Part shown: in pieces, positions 26,136-37,100 of the stretch
Position numbering within the stretch: position 1 is the first letter of the stretch
How the letters are laid out: each line of letters opens with the position of its first letter
Source: RUG12461 sp045661345
GTDB lineage: Bacteria > Bacillota > Clostridia > Lachnospirales > Lachnospiraceae
Assembly: GCA_045661345.1 (NCBI GenBank)
Contig: JAZRFM010000034.1
Location: forward strand, 47,408 to 111,407
DNA length: 64,000 nt
Direction of reading: 5' to 3'
Position numbers and translations under genes: made by a program
Notes under the pieces: model-generated
What the model was told of the DNA's origin: nothing
The model's input: only the letters and a program-made list of their open reading frames with translations
Databases searched by the model: none

Positions 26136-26188
26136 GATGTAAAGGGTACAGTGCCGCAAGCGGCACGTGACTTTTACATCATTTTTTT
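26136..26188 (+). terminator. Terminator after rnhA
   Basis: A long hairpin: outer arms GATGTAAA (26136-26143) and TTTACATC (26173-26180), inner arms GTGCCGC (26151-26157) and GCGGCAC (26160-26166) with a two-base centre, then seven T (26182-26188). It separates the carbohydrate/rnhA transcription from the giant-protein block. Confidence 0.9.
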
Positions 26189-26315
26189 ACAGCCATGTTT
26201 ATCGTCCCATCGTATAAACAATCGTAGAGGTGAGCCACCTGTTTCAGACAGGAAACGCTTTCATCAGCGTTTCCATGAAAGAAAAAGCATTTCGATGTAC
26301 AGGAAGGAGGCACTT
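26189..26315 (+). promoter_or_regulatory. Structured leader of the giant-protein block
   Basis: The interval holds a candidate -10 TATAAA (26213-26218) with no good -35 at normal spacing, a short stem AGGTG/CACCT (26228-26240) and a perfect 9-bp hairpin (26251-26259 with 26266-26274, loop TTCATC). AGGAAGGAGG follows, just before the ATG at 26316. The hairpin has no T run after it, so it is more likely a leader structure affecting mRNA stability or translation than a terminator. Its role is not known. Confidence 0.45.
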
Positions 26316-29300
26316 ATGGCACAGTTTGAGGACTATCTTGAAAAACAAAGAAAAGGTCACAGTGAGGCGTTTCGTATCGATGAATACCAGAAACGGCTTA
26401 TGCCCAAAGACGATGATGACCTCATCGAACAAGTCCCTCAAGGCGCTGCTTTTGATTTCGAGTTCGACCCCGGGCAGCTGGAGGAGAAATATCAAAACCG
26501 ATTTCGGGATTCCTCTTATCAAGAGCGGACGATGTATTATTTTCAGGATGAAGGGCTGTATGCCGCAAAGGCTCGACGTTACTGGATACTCGGCAAAAAA
26601 GAAAACAATGTGGAGATGGAACGATACGCAGCGCAGTATACCCATCACAGCGCGTCGAAAAGAAAGAAAGCCGCGAATGCTGCCGGCAACGCCTTTGGAA
26701 AAGCCGCTTTGCTGGTACAGGAAAACCATATAAAAGAAAAAAAGGCAAAAAACGACTATGAAATATTTGAGCTGAGAGAAGCCGTTATGCGATTACGTAT
26801 GGAGGGCATGGGAAAAGCGGCCGAGGCCAAGTCGAGAAATGCTGACCATGAAACCTATTTAAAGTGTAAAACGAAGATCAGCTGCCTGCTGATCCTGCAG
26901 GATCAGCTCCGGAATCTTCGTAAAAACGCCAAACGCTTCAACGATCAACGGGTGCTTCAAAAATTTGCCGAAAAAACGAATGCCCTGAGAGCGGAACTGG
27001 AAAATGCGAAGCGGAAGATGTCCACCATAAACAGAAACGCCGATGCTCTCTGGGCGCAGGAAAACTCGATTCCAGAGAAAACCCGGAATCTCATGGCGGG
27101 GCAAAATGCTGAGCAGATGACGGAAGATCAGGCCAAAGCGCTGGCGGTTTTGCAAACCATCCATGAAAAGAATCAGGAGCATCCGTCTCCCTGCTATTCG
27201 CTCCGTCTGGATCGAAATGGACAGCCCATGAACAAGGCTGAGCTGCAAAAGATGGATTGGATTCAGAAGAATAAGAAAGTAATGCAGGGCAATGATCAGG
27301 AGGCAAAGGATCAGATGCTGCTGGAGGTGGCAAAGCGGGTGGAAAGCTATAAACTCCCGGATGTCACCGCATTTCAAAACGGTTCTGTCCTGGAACTCTT
27401 CTGTCAGCATGGGGTCGAATTCTACGAGATGCTGCTGAAAACGCCGGACTTTCTGAATGAGCAGATGGGACAGAATGAAGCCCTTGCACAATATGCACAG
27501 CAGCACCCGGTATTTACCGCGAAGCTGAAGCTGCTGACCAGTATGGGACGTCATTTAAGGGATACCCTGAAAGAAAACAGGATTGATCCGGATCAAGCGT
27601 CCCTATTCAAAGAAGCAGTGCTGGAGGAAGAGGGGGATGTGGATCAACAGCAAAAGATCGTCGGAGACGATGCGAAAACAGGTCAACATCCGGAAATAGG
27701 ACCTGACGAACGACGGCAAAAGATCGCAGCGGATTATCAGGCTTATCAAAATGCAATACAAGACCAGAATGTAAAAGAGGAGGAAGTGGAGCAGCTTTCC
27801 CTGCAATCCGAGGCGGAAAAGAACGCGGAATACGCAACGTTCCTTCAAAAGAATCCGGGGTTCACCAAAGAGCAGTACAGGGTCTACAAAGAGCTCAAAG
27901 CCTCTAGCGAGATCTTTGAAAAACAGAGTACCAAAAACAGGCTTGCGGCAATAAACCAACGCGATAACAGCACACTCGAGGCAAGCCGGGATCTTGGGTT
28001 GGTTCTCCGCTCCGTACATTATGATAAACAGGGAAACCCGATTTCCGAAGAGGATAGGCGAAGAGAGAAACAGAACCAGCGTGCCCTCAAAGCCTGGGAG
28101 GATAAGGATGAAAAAACACAACGGGCGCTTGTCATGAAGGAACTCCCCCATTTGTTCGATGGGTTTGATCCTCCGACCCCGGAGAATGAAGAACTATGGT
28201 TTAAAAAGAATATAGAAGAACGCCCCTTTGAGTTTCAGGAGCTGATAACCCACACGCTCTCCATTAGCAACATGGAACCAAAGTTTCCATGGATCAGGGA
28301 GTATATCAATACCCATCCGGCTTTTGCAATGAAGCTGCATCTGATGAGTACTCTCTTCACGGTTTATCCACCCTTCATAAGAGGCTTCTATCAGCTGAAC
28401 AGCAATGCGGCCATGAGCATTGAAGAGAGGGAAAGTCGTCAGGACGCAATAGATGGGATGGCAGATTTTCAGCAGACATTCCGTGATAGCTTGGAAGGTT
28501 ATCGAACGCAATACGAATTAAACCGGCAGTCCTGGGAGCAGATGGAACAGCAGAAACAGGACTTTAGGCGCAAAAATCCAGAGCTGACAGATTGGGAATA
28601 TGATATGATGCAGAGCCTGACGATGAGTTATGCCGTCGCTGGTAAAGAGAACTATAAAAATCAGATAGCCATTGCGCAGCAAAACCGTGAGGACAGGCAA
28701 GGGAAGGAAAAGATCGATCAGAAAAATCTCAGCGAAGCGGCGCAAAAACCATACGACATCACCAGGGATGCCGGTTCTGTCCTTCGCTCTGTACTATACA
28801 ATAAGGAGGGTCTCCCGCTGACAGAAAAAGACGGGGAACTGGAAAAGCAAAATAACAGATGGATGGACGCCTGGGAGAATGGGGACGAAGAAACCAAGAA
28901 GAAAATGGCACTGGACATTGTCCCCCACATATTTGACGAGTTTGAACTTCCGGAGCCGAAAAACCTGTGGATCTGGGTGGATGCCCAGATGCGGACACGT
29001 CCCTTTGCCTTCATGGATGTCTTAAGAAGAACCACCAACCTCCATGATCTAATGAACAGGATACCGGCTGTCGGGGAGTATGTGTTAGGAAATCCGGTTT
29101 TCAACCAAAAGCACCTGCTTTTCAGCTGTATCAACAACTATATCAACAATTACTTTGGGATACACAATATCAGGAATGACCAGGGAGTTTTTACGATTAG
29201 AACAGGCCATCGTGATTACGAAGTGCGGAAGAGTTTCTTCGATGCTCTTGACAACGGTGCAGTGGAATATGAGATGCTGTATAAGGAGTACAAGAGTGCT

Positions 29301-29339
29301 GTACAACAACAGAACCAGATTCCGGGAGAAAATCCATGA
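26316..29339 (+). CDS. Large repeat protein of unknown function (giant A)
   Basis: A 1007-residue, highly charged protein (rich in Lys, Glu, Gln, Asn) with no signal peptide or membrane segment, so probably cytoplasmic. I do not recognise a known domain. Residues 1-290 align with the start of the 2182-residue protein at 31109 (both carry an E-x-x-Y-x-x-R region, then MYYFQDEG or KYYFEDVG, then an ASKR segment). Repeats follow, marked by a core like VLRSVHYDKQGNPISEED, a basic/aromatic helix, ELPHLFDGF and a NTHPAF segment. The core Asp or Asn is at residue 570 in one copy and 829 in the next, with a diverged copy at 299. Start: the ATG with AGGAAGGAGG. The stop overlaps the next gene as ATGA. 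Confidence 0.85.
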   Translation: MAQFEDYLEKQRKGHSEAFRIDEYQKRLMPKDDDDLIEQVPQGAAFDFEFDPGQLEEKYQNRFRDSSYQERTMYYFQDEGLYAAKARRYWILGKKENNVEMERYAAQYTHHSASKRKKAANAAGNAFGKAALLVQENHIKEKKAKNDYEIFELREAVMRLRMEGMGKAAEAKSRNADHETYLKCKTKISCLLILQDQLRNLRKNAKRFNDQRVLQKFAEKTNALRAELENAKRKMSTINRNADALWAQENSIPEKTRNLMAGQNAEQMTEDQAKALAVLQTIHEKNQEHPSPCYSLRLDRNGQPMNKAELQKMDWIQKNKKVMQGNDQEAKDQMLLEVAKRVESYKLPDVTAFQNGSVLELFCQHGVEFYEMLLKTPDFLNEQMGQNEALAQYAQQHPVFTAKLKLLTSMGRHLRDTLKENRIDPDQASLFKEAVLEEEGDVDQQQKIVGDDAKTGQHPEIGPDERRQKIAADYQAYQNAIQDQNVKEEEVEQLSLQSEAEKNAEYATFLQKNPGFTKEQYRVYKELKASSEIFEKQSTKNRLAAINQRDNSTLEASRDLGLVLRSVHYDKQGNPISEEDRRREKQNQRALKAWEDKDEKTQRALVMKELPHLFDGFDPPTPENEELWFKKNIEERPFEFQELITHTLSISNMEPKFPWIREYINTHPAFAMKLHLMSTLFTVYPPFIRGFYQLNSNAAMSIEERESRQDAIDGMADFQQTFRDSLEGYRTQYELNRQSWEQMEQQKQDFRRKNPELTDWEYDMMQSLTMSYAVAGKENYKNQIAIAQQNREDRQGKEKIDQKNLSEAAQKPYDITRDAGSVLRSVLYNKEGLPLTEKDGELEKQNNRWMDAWENGDEETKKKMALDIVPHIFDEFELPEPKNLWIWVDAQMRTRPFAFMDVLRRTTNLHDLMNRIPAVGEYVLGNPVFNQKHLLFSCINNYINNYFGIHNIRNDQGVFTIRTGHRDYEVRKSFFDALDNGAVEYEMLYKEYKSAVQQQNQIPGENP

Positions 29340-30157
29340 CCCAATCCTATGTTTTGCTGGATAAAAAAAACCGAAAAGACTTTACCAGTGTTTTTCCGGA
29401 GGTCATTCCCGATGAAGGAAACCGTATCTCTCTGGGAGCATACCGGGAAGACGGTGCCGTGCTTGGCGCCGTCTCCTATGTCCTCATCAACTACCGGTAT
29501 GACATTGACTGGATTTATGTGACCCCCGCGGCAAGACTCCAGGGAGTCGGCATGGGATTATTTCATGAAATCACCGGAATCATATCCGGCACCATGGAAC
29601 GGTATCCCTTATGCGCGCAATTCCCTTTATCCGAGGAAGACCCCTGCCTGCATCGTTTTTTTCTTTCCTGTCCGGGTGTGGATGTTTCCTATTCTCATGA
29701 ACGCTATTTTGTGACGGCAGAGGATCTGAAAGCAATCAAGCCACTGCAACGCAAGTCGGAAAGCCGCTTTCGATCAGCGGGTTTCTTTGACGAGCCCCTT
29801 CAATGGCAGAAGCGCACCCTTGCCATGCTGAGCAGATCCGAGCAGTTCTCTGTCGCGGATTATGAAGCATGGAAAAATGAATGTGCTCCGGAGCTCTGCA
29901 AGTGTCTGATGATACAGAACAACCTGGTCAGCCTGCTCTTTGTACAGAAGGACAAAAAAGACCTGGAGCTTTCCTGGCTCTACAGCGACTATCCGCCGGG
30001 ACTCCAGACCCTGCTGGCGGATGCCGTGGCGGATGCGAACCGTTTCTATCCGAAGGCCTCTCTGTCCTTTGAGGCCATCAATGAAAAATCAGATCAGCTG
30101 GCACGCCACCTCTTTCCCGAGGCACGGCATACCGCGATCTACGAGGCATGGTGGTAA
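29336..30157 (+). CDS. GNAT-like acetyltransferase, two-domain (first)
   Basis: A 273-residue soluble protein. Residues 1-110 look like a GNAT fold: beta strands GAVSYVLINY and IDWIYV lead into the acetyl-CoA-binding motif RLQGVG (67-72). The C-terminal half (about 150-273) has the alternation of a second, degenerate GNAT-like domain without that motif. It is paralogous to the next gene; both keep SYSHER, a G/C-F-F-D motif, INEK, FPEA and a terminal IYEA. It is coupled to giant A by ATGA, which suggests a shared role, for example acetylating the giant protein or a common partner. The substrate is unknown. Confidence 0.75.
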   Translation: MTQSYVLLDKKNRKDFTSVFPEVIPDEGNRISLGAYREDGAVLGAVSYVLINYRYDIDWIYVTPAARLQGVGMGLFHEITGIISGTMERYPLCAQFPLSEEDPCLHRFFLSCPGVDVSYSHERYFVTAEDLKAIKPLQRKSESRFRSAGFFDEPLQWQKRTLAMLSRSEQFSVADYEAWKNECAPELCKCLMIQNNLVSLLFVQKDKKDLELSWLYSDYPPGLQTLLADAVADANRFYPKASLSFEAINEKSDQLARHLFPEARHTAIYEAWW

Positions 30158-30191
30158 CAGACAGAAAATGTTAAGACAGGAGGAATGGGAA

Positions 30192-31025
30192 ATGCAGGAA
30201 ACGGGGACGTACCAATACCTATATATTGACGAGAGTAATCAGTTGGATTTTGATACGCTGCTGCCGAGAGGATTCGCAACCGAGGAGAACCGTGTTTGTA
30301 TCGGCATCGCGGATGAGGAAGACAACCTTCTGGGAACGGTCAGCTACGTGTTGATCCAATTTGAGTATTTAATTGACTGGATCTATGTGGAGCCTTCCTA
30401 CCGGGGACAAGGGGCCGGATCACGGCTGCTGAACAAGGTCATCGAAACAGTGATGGCCACCGGGGATCTTTTCCCCATCATCGCCCGTTTTCCCTATACG
30501 CAGATACAATATCCCGTTTTCTGCCTGTTTCAGTCAAATGAAAAGATGATGCTCTCCTATTCTCACGAACGTTTTCTGATCAGCGCGGAGGAGATTCAAA
30601 AAGCAGAGAATCTGCATGTACATCTTCACTTCCCGTCAGTCTGCTTTTTTGATCTGCCGGAGGAAAAACAGAAAGAAATTCTGAAGGAAATGGAAACCAG
30701 ACATGGGTATGTCATTGATTCCTATGACAGATGGAAGAGAAGTATGGTGAGCGCCTTCTGCCGCTGTGTTTTTTCGGAGGATGAGCTGGTAGATCTTGTT
30801 CTGATCAGAAGGCTTCTCAACGGCGATCTGGAGGTTTCCTTTGCCTACGGCAAAAACGGGGTCGGACTGATGGCTCTATTTGCGGAAGTGACGGCTGAGG
30901 CCGAGAAAAAGTATCCGGGGGCAGCACTGACCTTTGATACCATTAATGAAAAGGCAGCACAGCTTGCACAGAAGCTTTTTCCGGAGGCAACGTCCATTCC
31001 GATTTATGAAGCGGTTTATCTTTAA
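30192..31025 (+). CDS. GNAT-like acetyltransferase, two-domain (second)
   Basis: A 277-residue paralogue of the preceding gene, with the acetyl-CoA loop RGQGAG at 71-76 after IDWIYVEPSY. The C-terminal half again resembles a second GNAT-like domain lacking the loop. AGGAGG lies 8 bases before the ATG at 30192; upstream ATGs in the frame lie inside the previous gene. It sits 34 bases after the first acetyltransferase and 83 bases before giant B, so the four genes probably form one transcription unit. Function is unknown beyond the fold. Confidence 0.75.
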   Translation: MQETGTYQYLYIDESNQLDFDTLLPRGFATEENRVCIGIADEEDNLLGTVSYVLIQFEYLIDWIYVEPSYRGQGAGSRLLNKVIETVMATGDLFPIIARFPYTQIQYPVFCLFQSNEKMMLSYSHERFLISAEEIQKAENLHVHLHFPSVCFFDLPEEKQKEILKEMETRHGYVIDSYDRWKRSMVSAFCRCVFSEDELVDLVLIRRLLNGDLEVSFAYGKNGVGLMALFAEVTAEAEKKYPGAALTFDTINEKAAQLAQKLFPEATSIPIYEAVYL

Positions 31026-31108
31026 GGAGAGATTGTTTTCATCTGTCAGTGTGGCAGGTGACTTTTTATTGCAACAGAGGTTGAACATACGTAAAGAAAG
31101 GGAATGCC

Positions 31109-34100
31109 GTGTCAGAAAAATTCAAATCCTATCAACAGATCCAGAAAAAGTATCAGAATAACGACGAGGAACTGGAAGCGCAGCAGAATCAGGAGGATGC
31201 AAAAGAACGCCAAAAGACACTTCCCGGAGATCAGGCGCACAAGTATCTGATGGATGCCGACCAGCTCAAAGAGTATTACGAAGAGAGGAACCGTGATACC
31301 GACGAAAATGATTTCAAGATCCGTACCAAATACTATTTTGAGGATGTGGGCAGAGCCACGGCCAAGAAAGACCGTTATCAGAGCATTTCCAATCAGGCAC
31401 CCATGATCGAGGCATACGCAAGGCGTCATGGCGGACGCAGAGCCAGCAAGCGACAGGGGGATGCGAGAAAGGCCAAAGAGAGCTTCCAGTCGATGGAGCA
31501 TCTGATGAGGCAGCAGCTGCAAAACAACCGGGAAAACTTGACGCCGCTTGAGAAGTATCAGCAGCGGGAAGAGATCATGAAGCACCGGATGACGGGGATG
31601 ATTGCCGCTGCACAGCTGAAATCCAAGCCGGACAATATGCATCATTCCATGTACCGGGCGCAGCTTTCCTGCTATATGATCCTGAAGGATCAGCTGGAGC
31701 ATCTCATCAGGGAGCAGCAGAGCGTACAGGACAGGACCGCCCTGCAAAAAAAGCTGACACAGCTCAACACCAAAATCGACAGTACCTATACGGGTCTGAA
31801 AAAATACACTCCTACTGTGCAGCAGCAATGGCAGAATGACCAGTTCACCGGACTCCGCTACAATACGGCGCGGGACGGTTATCAGCGGGTTTGCAATCGA
31901 GGTGTGACGGTGAGCATGGAGACCGCGAAGATGCTGCTTCATCTTCAGAAGTTTCACGAGAAGATGGGCGGGGTCAAATGGCCCGCGCGCTGTGTGTACA
32001 AGTTCAGCCGGGGAGACGCACCCCTGAATCCGGCGGAGCGGAAGCTTCAGGAGTGGAACAATCGTGTCGCCGAGATCCGTGATCACGGGAGCGACTATGC
32101 TAAAGAGCAGGTGGAGGAAGAAGGAATCCGTCTCTTTATGAGCACGGAGCTGCCGGATGCCAAAGCCCTGAAAAAAATGGGGGCCACCTATCTGGAGGAC
32201 CATCTGCGCACCTATTATGAGATGATCCACCGTGCACTTCCCTATTATCGTGAAGAGCTTTCGAAGGGGGAAGGAATCGTTTTTGAATATGCCCAGAAAA
32301 ACAGTGGTTTTGAGGAAAAACTGGATTATCTCGAGGCGATAAAGGACTATATGGAATACCGCCTGTCCATGGATTACGGGATTCAAACCGACCCGGAACG
32401 GGGATATGTGATCCGAAAATCGGGCCGGGGCTATACGCCGATGAGGATCCGGGCAGGAAGAAGCCTGTTTGAGAACGACCCCGAGTCGAACCTGGACAAG
32501 GCATACCGTTTTTACGGGGTACTGGGACAGAAGCGCCAGGACCAAGCCGATCTGATGCCAAAGATCGAGGTTCAGGCACAGCGCCCCGCGGATGAAGATG
32601 AGGAGGAAGAGCAGGAGCAGAATCTGATCCGGAATGAGGAGAACCATGAGATCCGGAACGAGGAGAATAACGAGATTCGAAATGAGGAAAACAATGACAT
32701 CCGGAACGAGGAAATCATTCTGGTCAGGAATGACGTGCAGCCTGTGGTGCAGCCTGAAGTACAGCCTGTAGCGCAGTCTGTAAATAAAGACAAGGCCGAC
32801 AACATACAGATTGTAGAGAACCGTCTCTACTCCGACATGATCGTGAAGGAAGAGAAGAAAGAAGACCTGAAAGAGGACAACAGGAACGAGATCATCGAGA
32901 AAAATCAGAACCATATCTTTGAGGAGGAAAATCAAAACCGGATTATCATCGAGGAAGAGGCACCGGTGAGAATGATCAAACAGGCCACCGACCTCACCCA
33001 GCATCAGGCGTATCAGCAGATTCTGACCGAAGCTGACGAAGTTTTTACGAAGTATCTGGGCAAGAAAAAAGAGCAGGAGAAAGAGGGCATCAACCTCATC
33101 ATAGAAGATGAGGAAGAAATCCGTTCGCAAAAGAAAAACGAAATGGTTTCTTCCATGATGCGGCTTGTTCATTTTGACAAAAACGGCGCACCCATTACGA
33201 AGGAAGATCAGAAGAACCATGCGTGGAACTTGAAATGGCTCAATGCCTGGAAGAATGACGATGTGACTGTCAGGGAAGAGATGATCGACGAGGAGCTGGA
33301 GCGGCTCAGCGGCAGTATGGTACGCATTCCGAAAGGGGAGCCGGAGGAGACCGGGCAGTCGAAGAAGACAAAAGATGCTTCCGGAGAGATGATGGCGTCT
33401 TACCGGCAAAAGCTGAATACCTGGGTAAGAACAGAGATCAGTGAAAAAAAGAACGATGGTCTGGTGGCATCGCTCCGGAAGATGCAGGCGCTCAAGGAGC
33501 TTCAGAAAGCACATCCCGGTGTCAGGGACTATATCAGGAACAACCCGGCATTTCACAGCTACGTCAGCATGGCAGGGAATCTGTCCAGCTATATTGTGCT
33601 GGTTCAGTCGATGAAGGACGGGAATAACAGGCTCAGCAAGGATCAGAAAACGAAGAAGCAATCCGCGCTCGCTCTGAAGATTCTGGAAAAGAACAACCAG
33701 TTTCTTGCCCATGAAAAGGACGACTTTGTACCTTATCAGAGCCGGTCGTATCTTGCGTTGGAAAAGGATTCGGATGTCGAGAAGGAATTACATACCCCGG
33801 AGAGTATGAAAGAGTTCCAGCTTACGGAGGCTCACTTCGGGAAGAAACGCACAAAAGAGCAGAGCAAAGAGCTGGCCTTTGCAAAAAAGCAGGTCGAGCT
33901 CCTGAAACGTTATAAAAAGACTTATGAATTCGAAACCCATAAAGAGTACCAGGCGCTTTATAAGCAGACAGGCGTGGAAAAAGGAACTACCCTGGGACGT
34001 ACCTTTATGGTCATGATGCGCCCCGTCATTTTTGATCAGAACGGAACACCCCTTCCGAAGTATCAAAAGAATCATCAGTGGAATCTCCGCTGGTTGAAGC

Positions 34101-37100
34101 TGTGGGTGAAAAAGGAGGATAAGCAGCCAAAGGACGAAAAAGAAAAAGAAGCGCTGAAACTGGAAAAAGAGCGGATCGAGAAAGAAAAGGAAAAAATGCT
34201 TCAGACCTATTATCCCCATACGCTGGACGGTCTCACGGTGCCGGAAGTGAAGCTGAGCAAGGCCGACATGGAGATCATGAGAAAGTATACGAAACTGACA
34301 AGACAGGAAGAAGCCGTCAAAAAGAAGGAGGAGGAGCGGGAAGAGGCGCTTCGGAAGAGCAATCCGAAGATTTCCTTCCTGGAAATAAAAAATGACCCGG
34401 TGTATAAAAAGGTCAGCGAAGAAAGAACCCTGATCTGTGACCAGAAAAATGCCATGGATGACAGTGTGATGGCAGTTGCGGAACGGTATGCAAAAAGCAG
34501 GCAGTTCAAGGAATGGATTGAAGGGCGTCTACAGGATAACTCGGAGCAGGAATTCATCCGCCATTTCAAGGAAAACACCCAGGGTGCCGTGGATAGTCTG
34601 CGAGACAGAATGCCGTCTTTGAAGGCATATGAGGAGCAGAATCCGAAATTCGTACAGAAAGGGCTTTTGATCGACAAGGCCCATTTCCTCTACAATGATT
34701 TTGTGGGAAACAACTACGGGATCGATATTTCCGCGGGTTACAGGACTAAGCGTGACTGGCTGGAGGATGATGAAGCAAGGAACGGCTCCCTTACCGTGAC
34801 CGGCATGCGAACCATGACCACTTTCCTCACGACATGGATGGACTACCATTACGAAGAAACCCAGAATGTGGGAGAAGAGGATGCGCAGGAGCTCGCCCGG
34901 ATTCAAAAAGAGGAAAACAAGCATTTTACCCGGAAGGATTATGAATTTTATAAGAAAATCCGTGCGATGAAGACACTCACACTTCAGAAGCCCTACCAGC
35001 AGATCTTCAACAGTGAGAAGACGAAAAAAGTCCGAGCGAAATATGGTCTCAAGAACGGGGATACCATTGATCGTTTTGCACTGCCGGTATTCAAACCCGT
35101 GAAATTTGACCAATTAGACCAGCCCGTGACGGAAGAAGATGAGAAGAACCATGCCTGGAACCTGAAATGGATGAAAGCATGGGAGGACGATGATGTGTCC
35201 ACCAGAGAAGAGATGATTGCAGACCGGCTGCCGCATCTGTTCGATGGGATCAAGCTGCCGGATTTCAACCTTTCCAAGGGAGACCGGCAGGCATTTGAAG
35301 AGATGAACACGGCGGAAGAGACCTACCATAAAGCAAAGGCGGATCTGGACAAATGCAATGCCGCCTTCCGTGCCGAAAAAAGCAGACTGGATGCTGTGAT
35401 GAAGGAAGCATCTGAGGCCGGGGACGATGCCCATTACCAGGCGACCCAAAAAGAGCTGGCAGACCTTGAGAAGGCACATACAGCAGAAAAGAGCCTTCTG
35501 CAGAAGGCAGCGGATACAGCGCGTGTTGCGTACAAAAAAGCCGAAGAAAAGGAGGAAGTACTGCGCGTCAAATATCAGGGCGTATATACCAAGTGGGTCG
35601 AGGGGATTGTCAAGAATCAGGATACGGCATTCATATTTGCTGCCTTAAGCGGACTCTCCTTTGACATTCTGCAGACGCTTCATCCCTCTGTAAAGCGGTT
35701 CTTTGAGCAGAACCCGCAGTTTACGCTGTTTGCAAGGGTGATAGACAATGCCATGAGCGCTCTCTCGGCTTATGTAGTGGAAGCAAAGCATCGTTTTACC
35801 ATCGGCGCAGAAGTGAAAATTCAGGATGAAGCAGGCCATATGTCTTTGGAGGATATGTACAAGGAGAACATGGGCATCGAAACAGGCGGATTCTTCAGGG
35901 CTCTTGTGAAATATGACAAGGTAAAAAAACAAAAACTGGTTCCCTTTACCTCCCTGTCCAGCACAGAGAACTATCTTACCAATCAGGAAGAACGGGAGGA
36001 GTATCAGGCGCTTCTGAAAAAGCAGCCCAACCTGACGCAAAAAGGATATGGCGTCATGAAGCTGATGAAGACGGTGAGAAGCGTGGCAACCAACAAGGAA
36101 TACAGCGATGAATATCTGAAAGCAAGGGATGTATTGAAAGGGGCACAGGATGGTACCTTTACCCGGGATGCCACGCTGATTATGCGCCATGTGAATTTTG
36201 ACAAAAAAGGACAACCCATTTCAAAACAGGATCAGGAGAACCATGCCTGGAACAAAAAATGGCTGAAAGCCATAGACGACGATGATTTCGAACTGAGAGA
36301 ACAGATGCTTTCCGAAGAGATTCCCCATCGCTTCCAGGTCAAAGATCTGCCGAAACCTTCGGAAAAGCTCCTTTCCCTCCGGCGCCAGCTCATGACCCTT
36401 CCGCAGAAGCAAACCACCTGGAATCAAAAACGTGTGGCGGCGGAATACAAAAAAGAACGGGACAGATTCCAAAGAGAGCTGGAGCGATTTACGGAAGAAA
36501 AAATGAAGAACGAAGATGTGGAGTTCTTCCGTGACCTCATGAGCGGCATGACGGTGGATACCTTAAGAAAGGGACATCCGTCACTCCAGCAGTACCTGGA
36601 CAACAATCCGGAGATTCAAAAAAGAAGTACGATGGTTGATGCGTATCAGAATATCGTCGCGCCCTATCTCTCCAGAACCTATTTCCTTTCCACCGGCACA
36701 TCGGTAGGCGTGCTGCCCTTACAGGGGGAAAAGCTGGAAAACAAGCAAAAAGCAGAACAGGAGACGGAGAATCAGATGACGGATGATTTTCTGGACAAGT
36801 ACATGGCATACCAGGAAGTGCAGGACACTCCCTACGTGCCCTATCAGACCATCATCCGCAAAGAGGACCGGCTTCGGAAAGAAAAACGCCTCGTCGTCAA
36901 AAGAGAGAAAGAGCAGAAAGCCAGAGAGGAAGCGGAAAGGAAAAAGAAGCTGGAACCGGTCTTTCAAGAGTACAAGAAGGTCAATCCCAAGTTTGACCCG
37001 AAGCATTATAACCGGCTGCAGCAAACAAACCTTCGGGGAGAGATGTTCCAGAACAAGGAGTATCTGGAACTGGCAAAGAAGGTGACACTGAAAGGTTTTG

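Noticed and set aside
31112..33712. A very long open frame on the minus strand (866 codons) inside giant B.
   Set aside because: It is the antisense shadow of a Lys/Glu/Gln-rich gene, giving a Leu/Phe/Ile/His-rich product without a ribosome site or family motifs. The plus-strand gene has repeats and homology to giant A.
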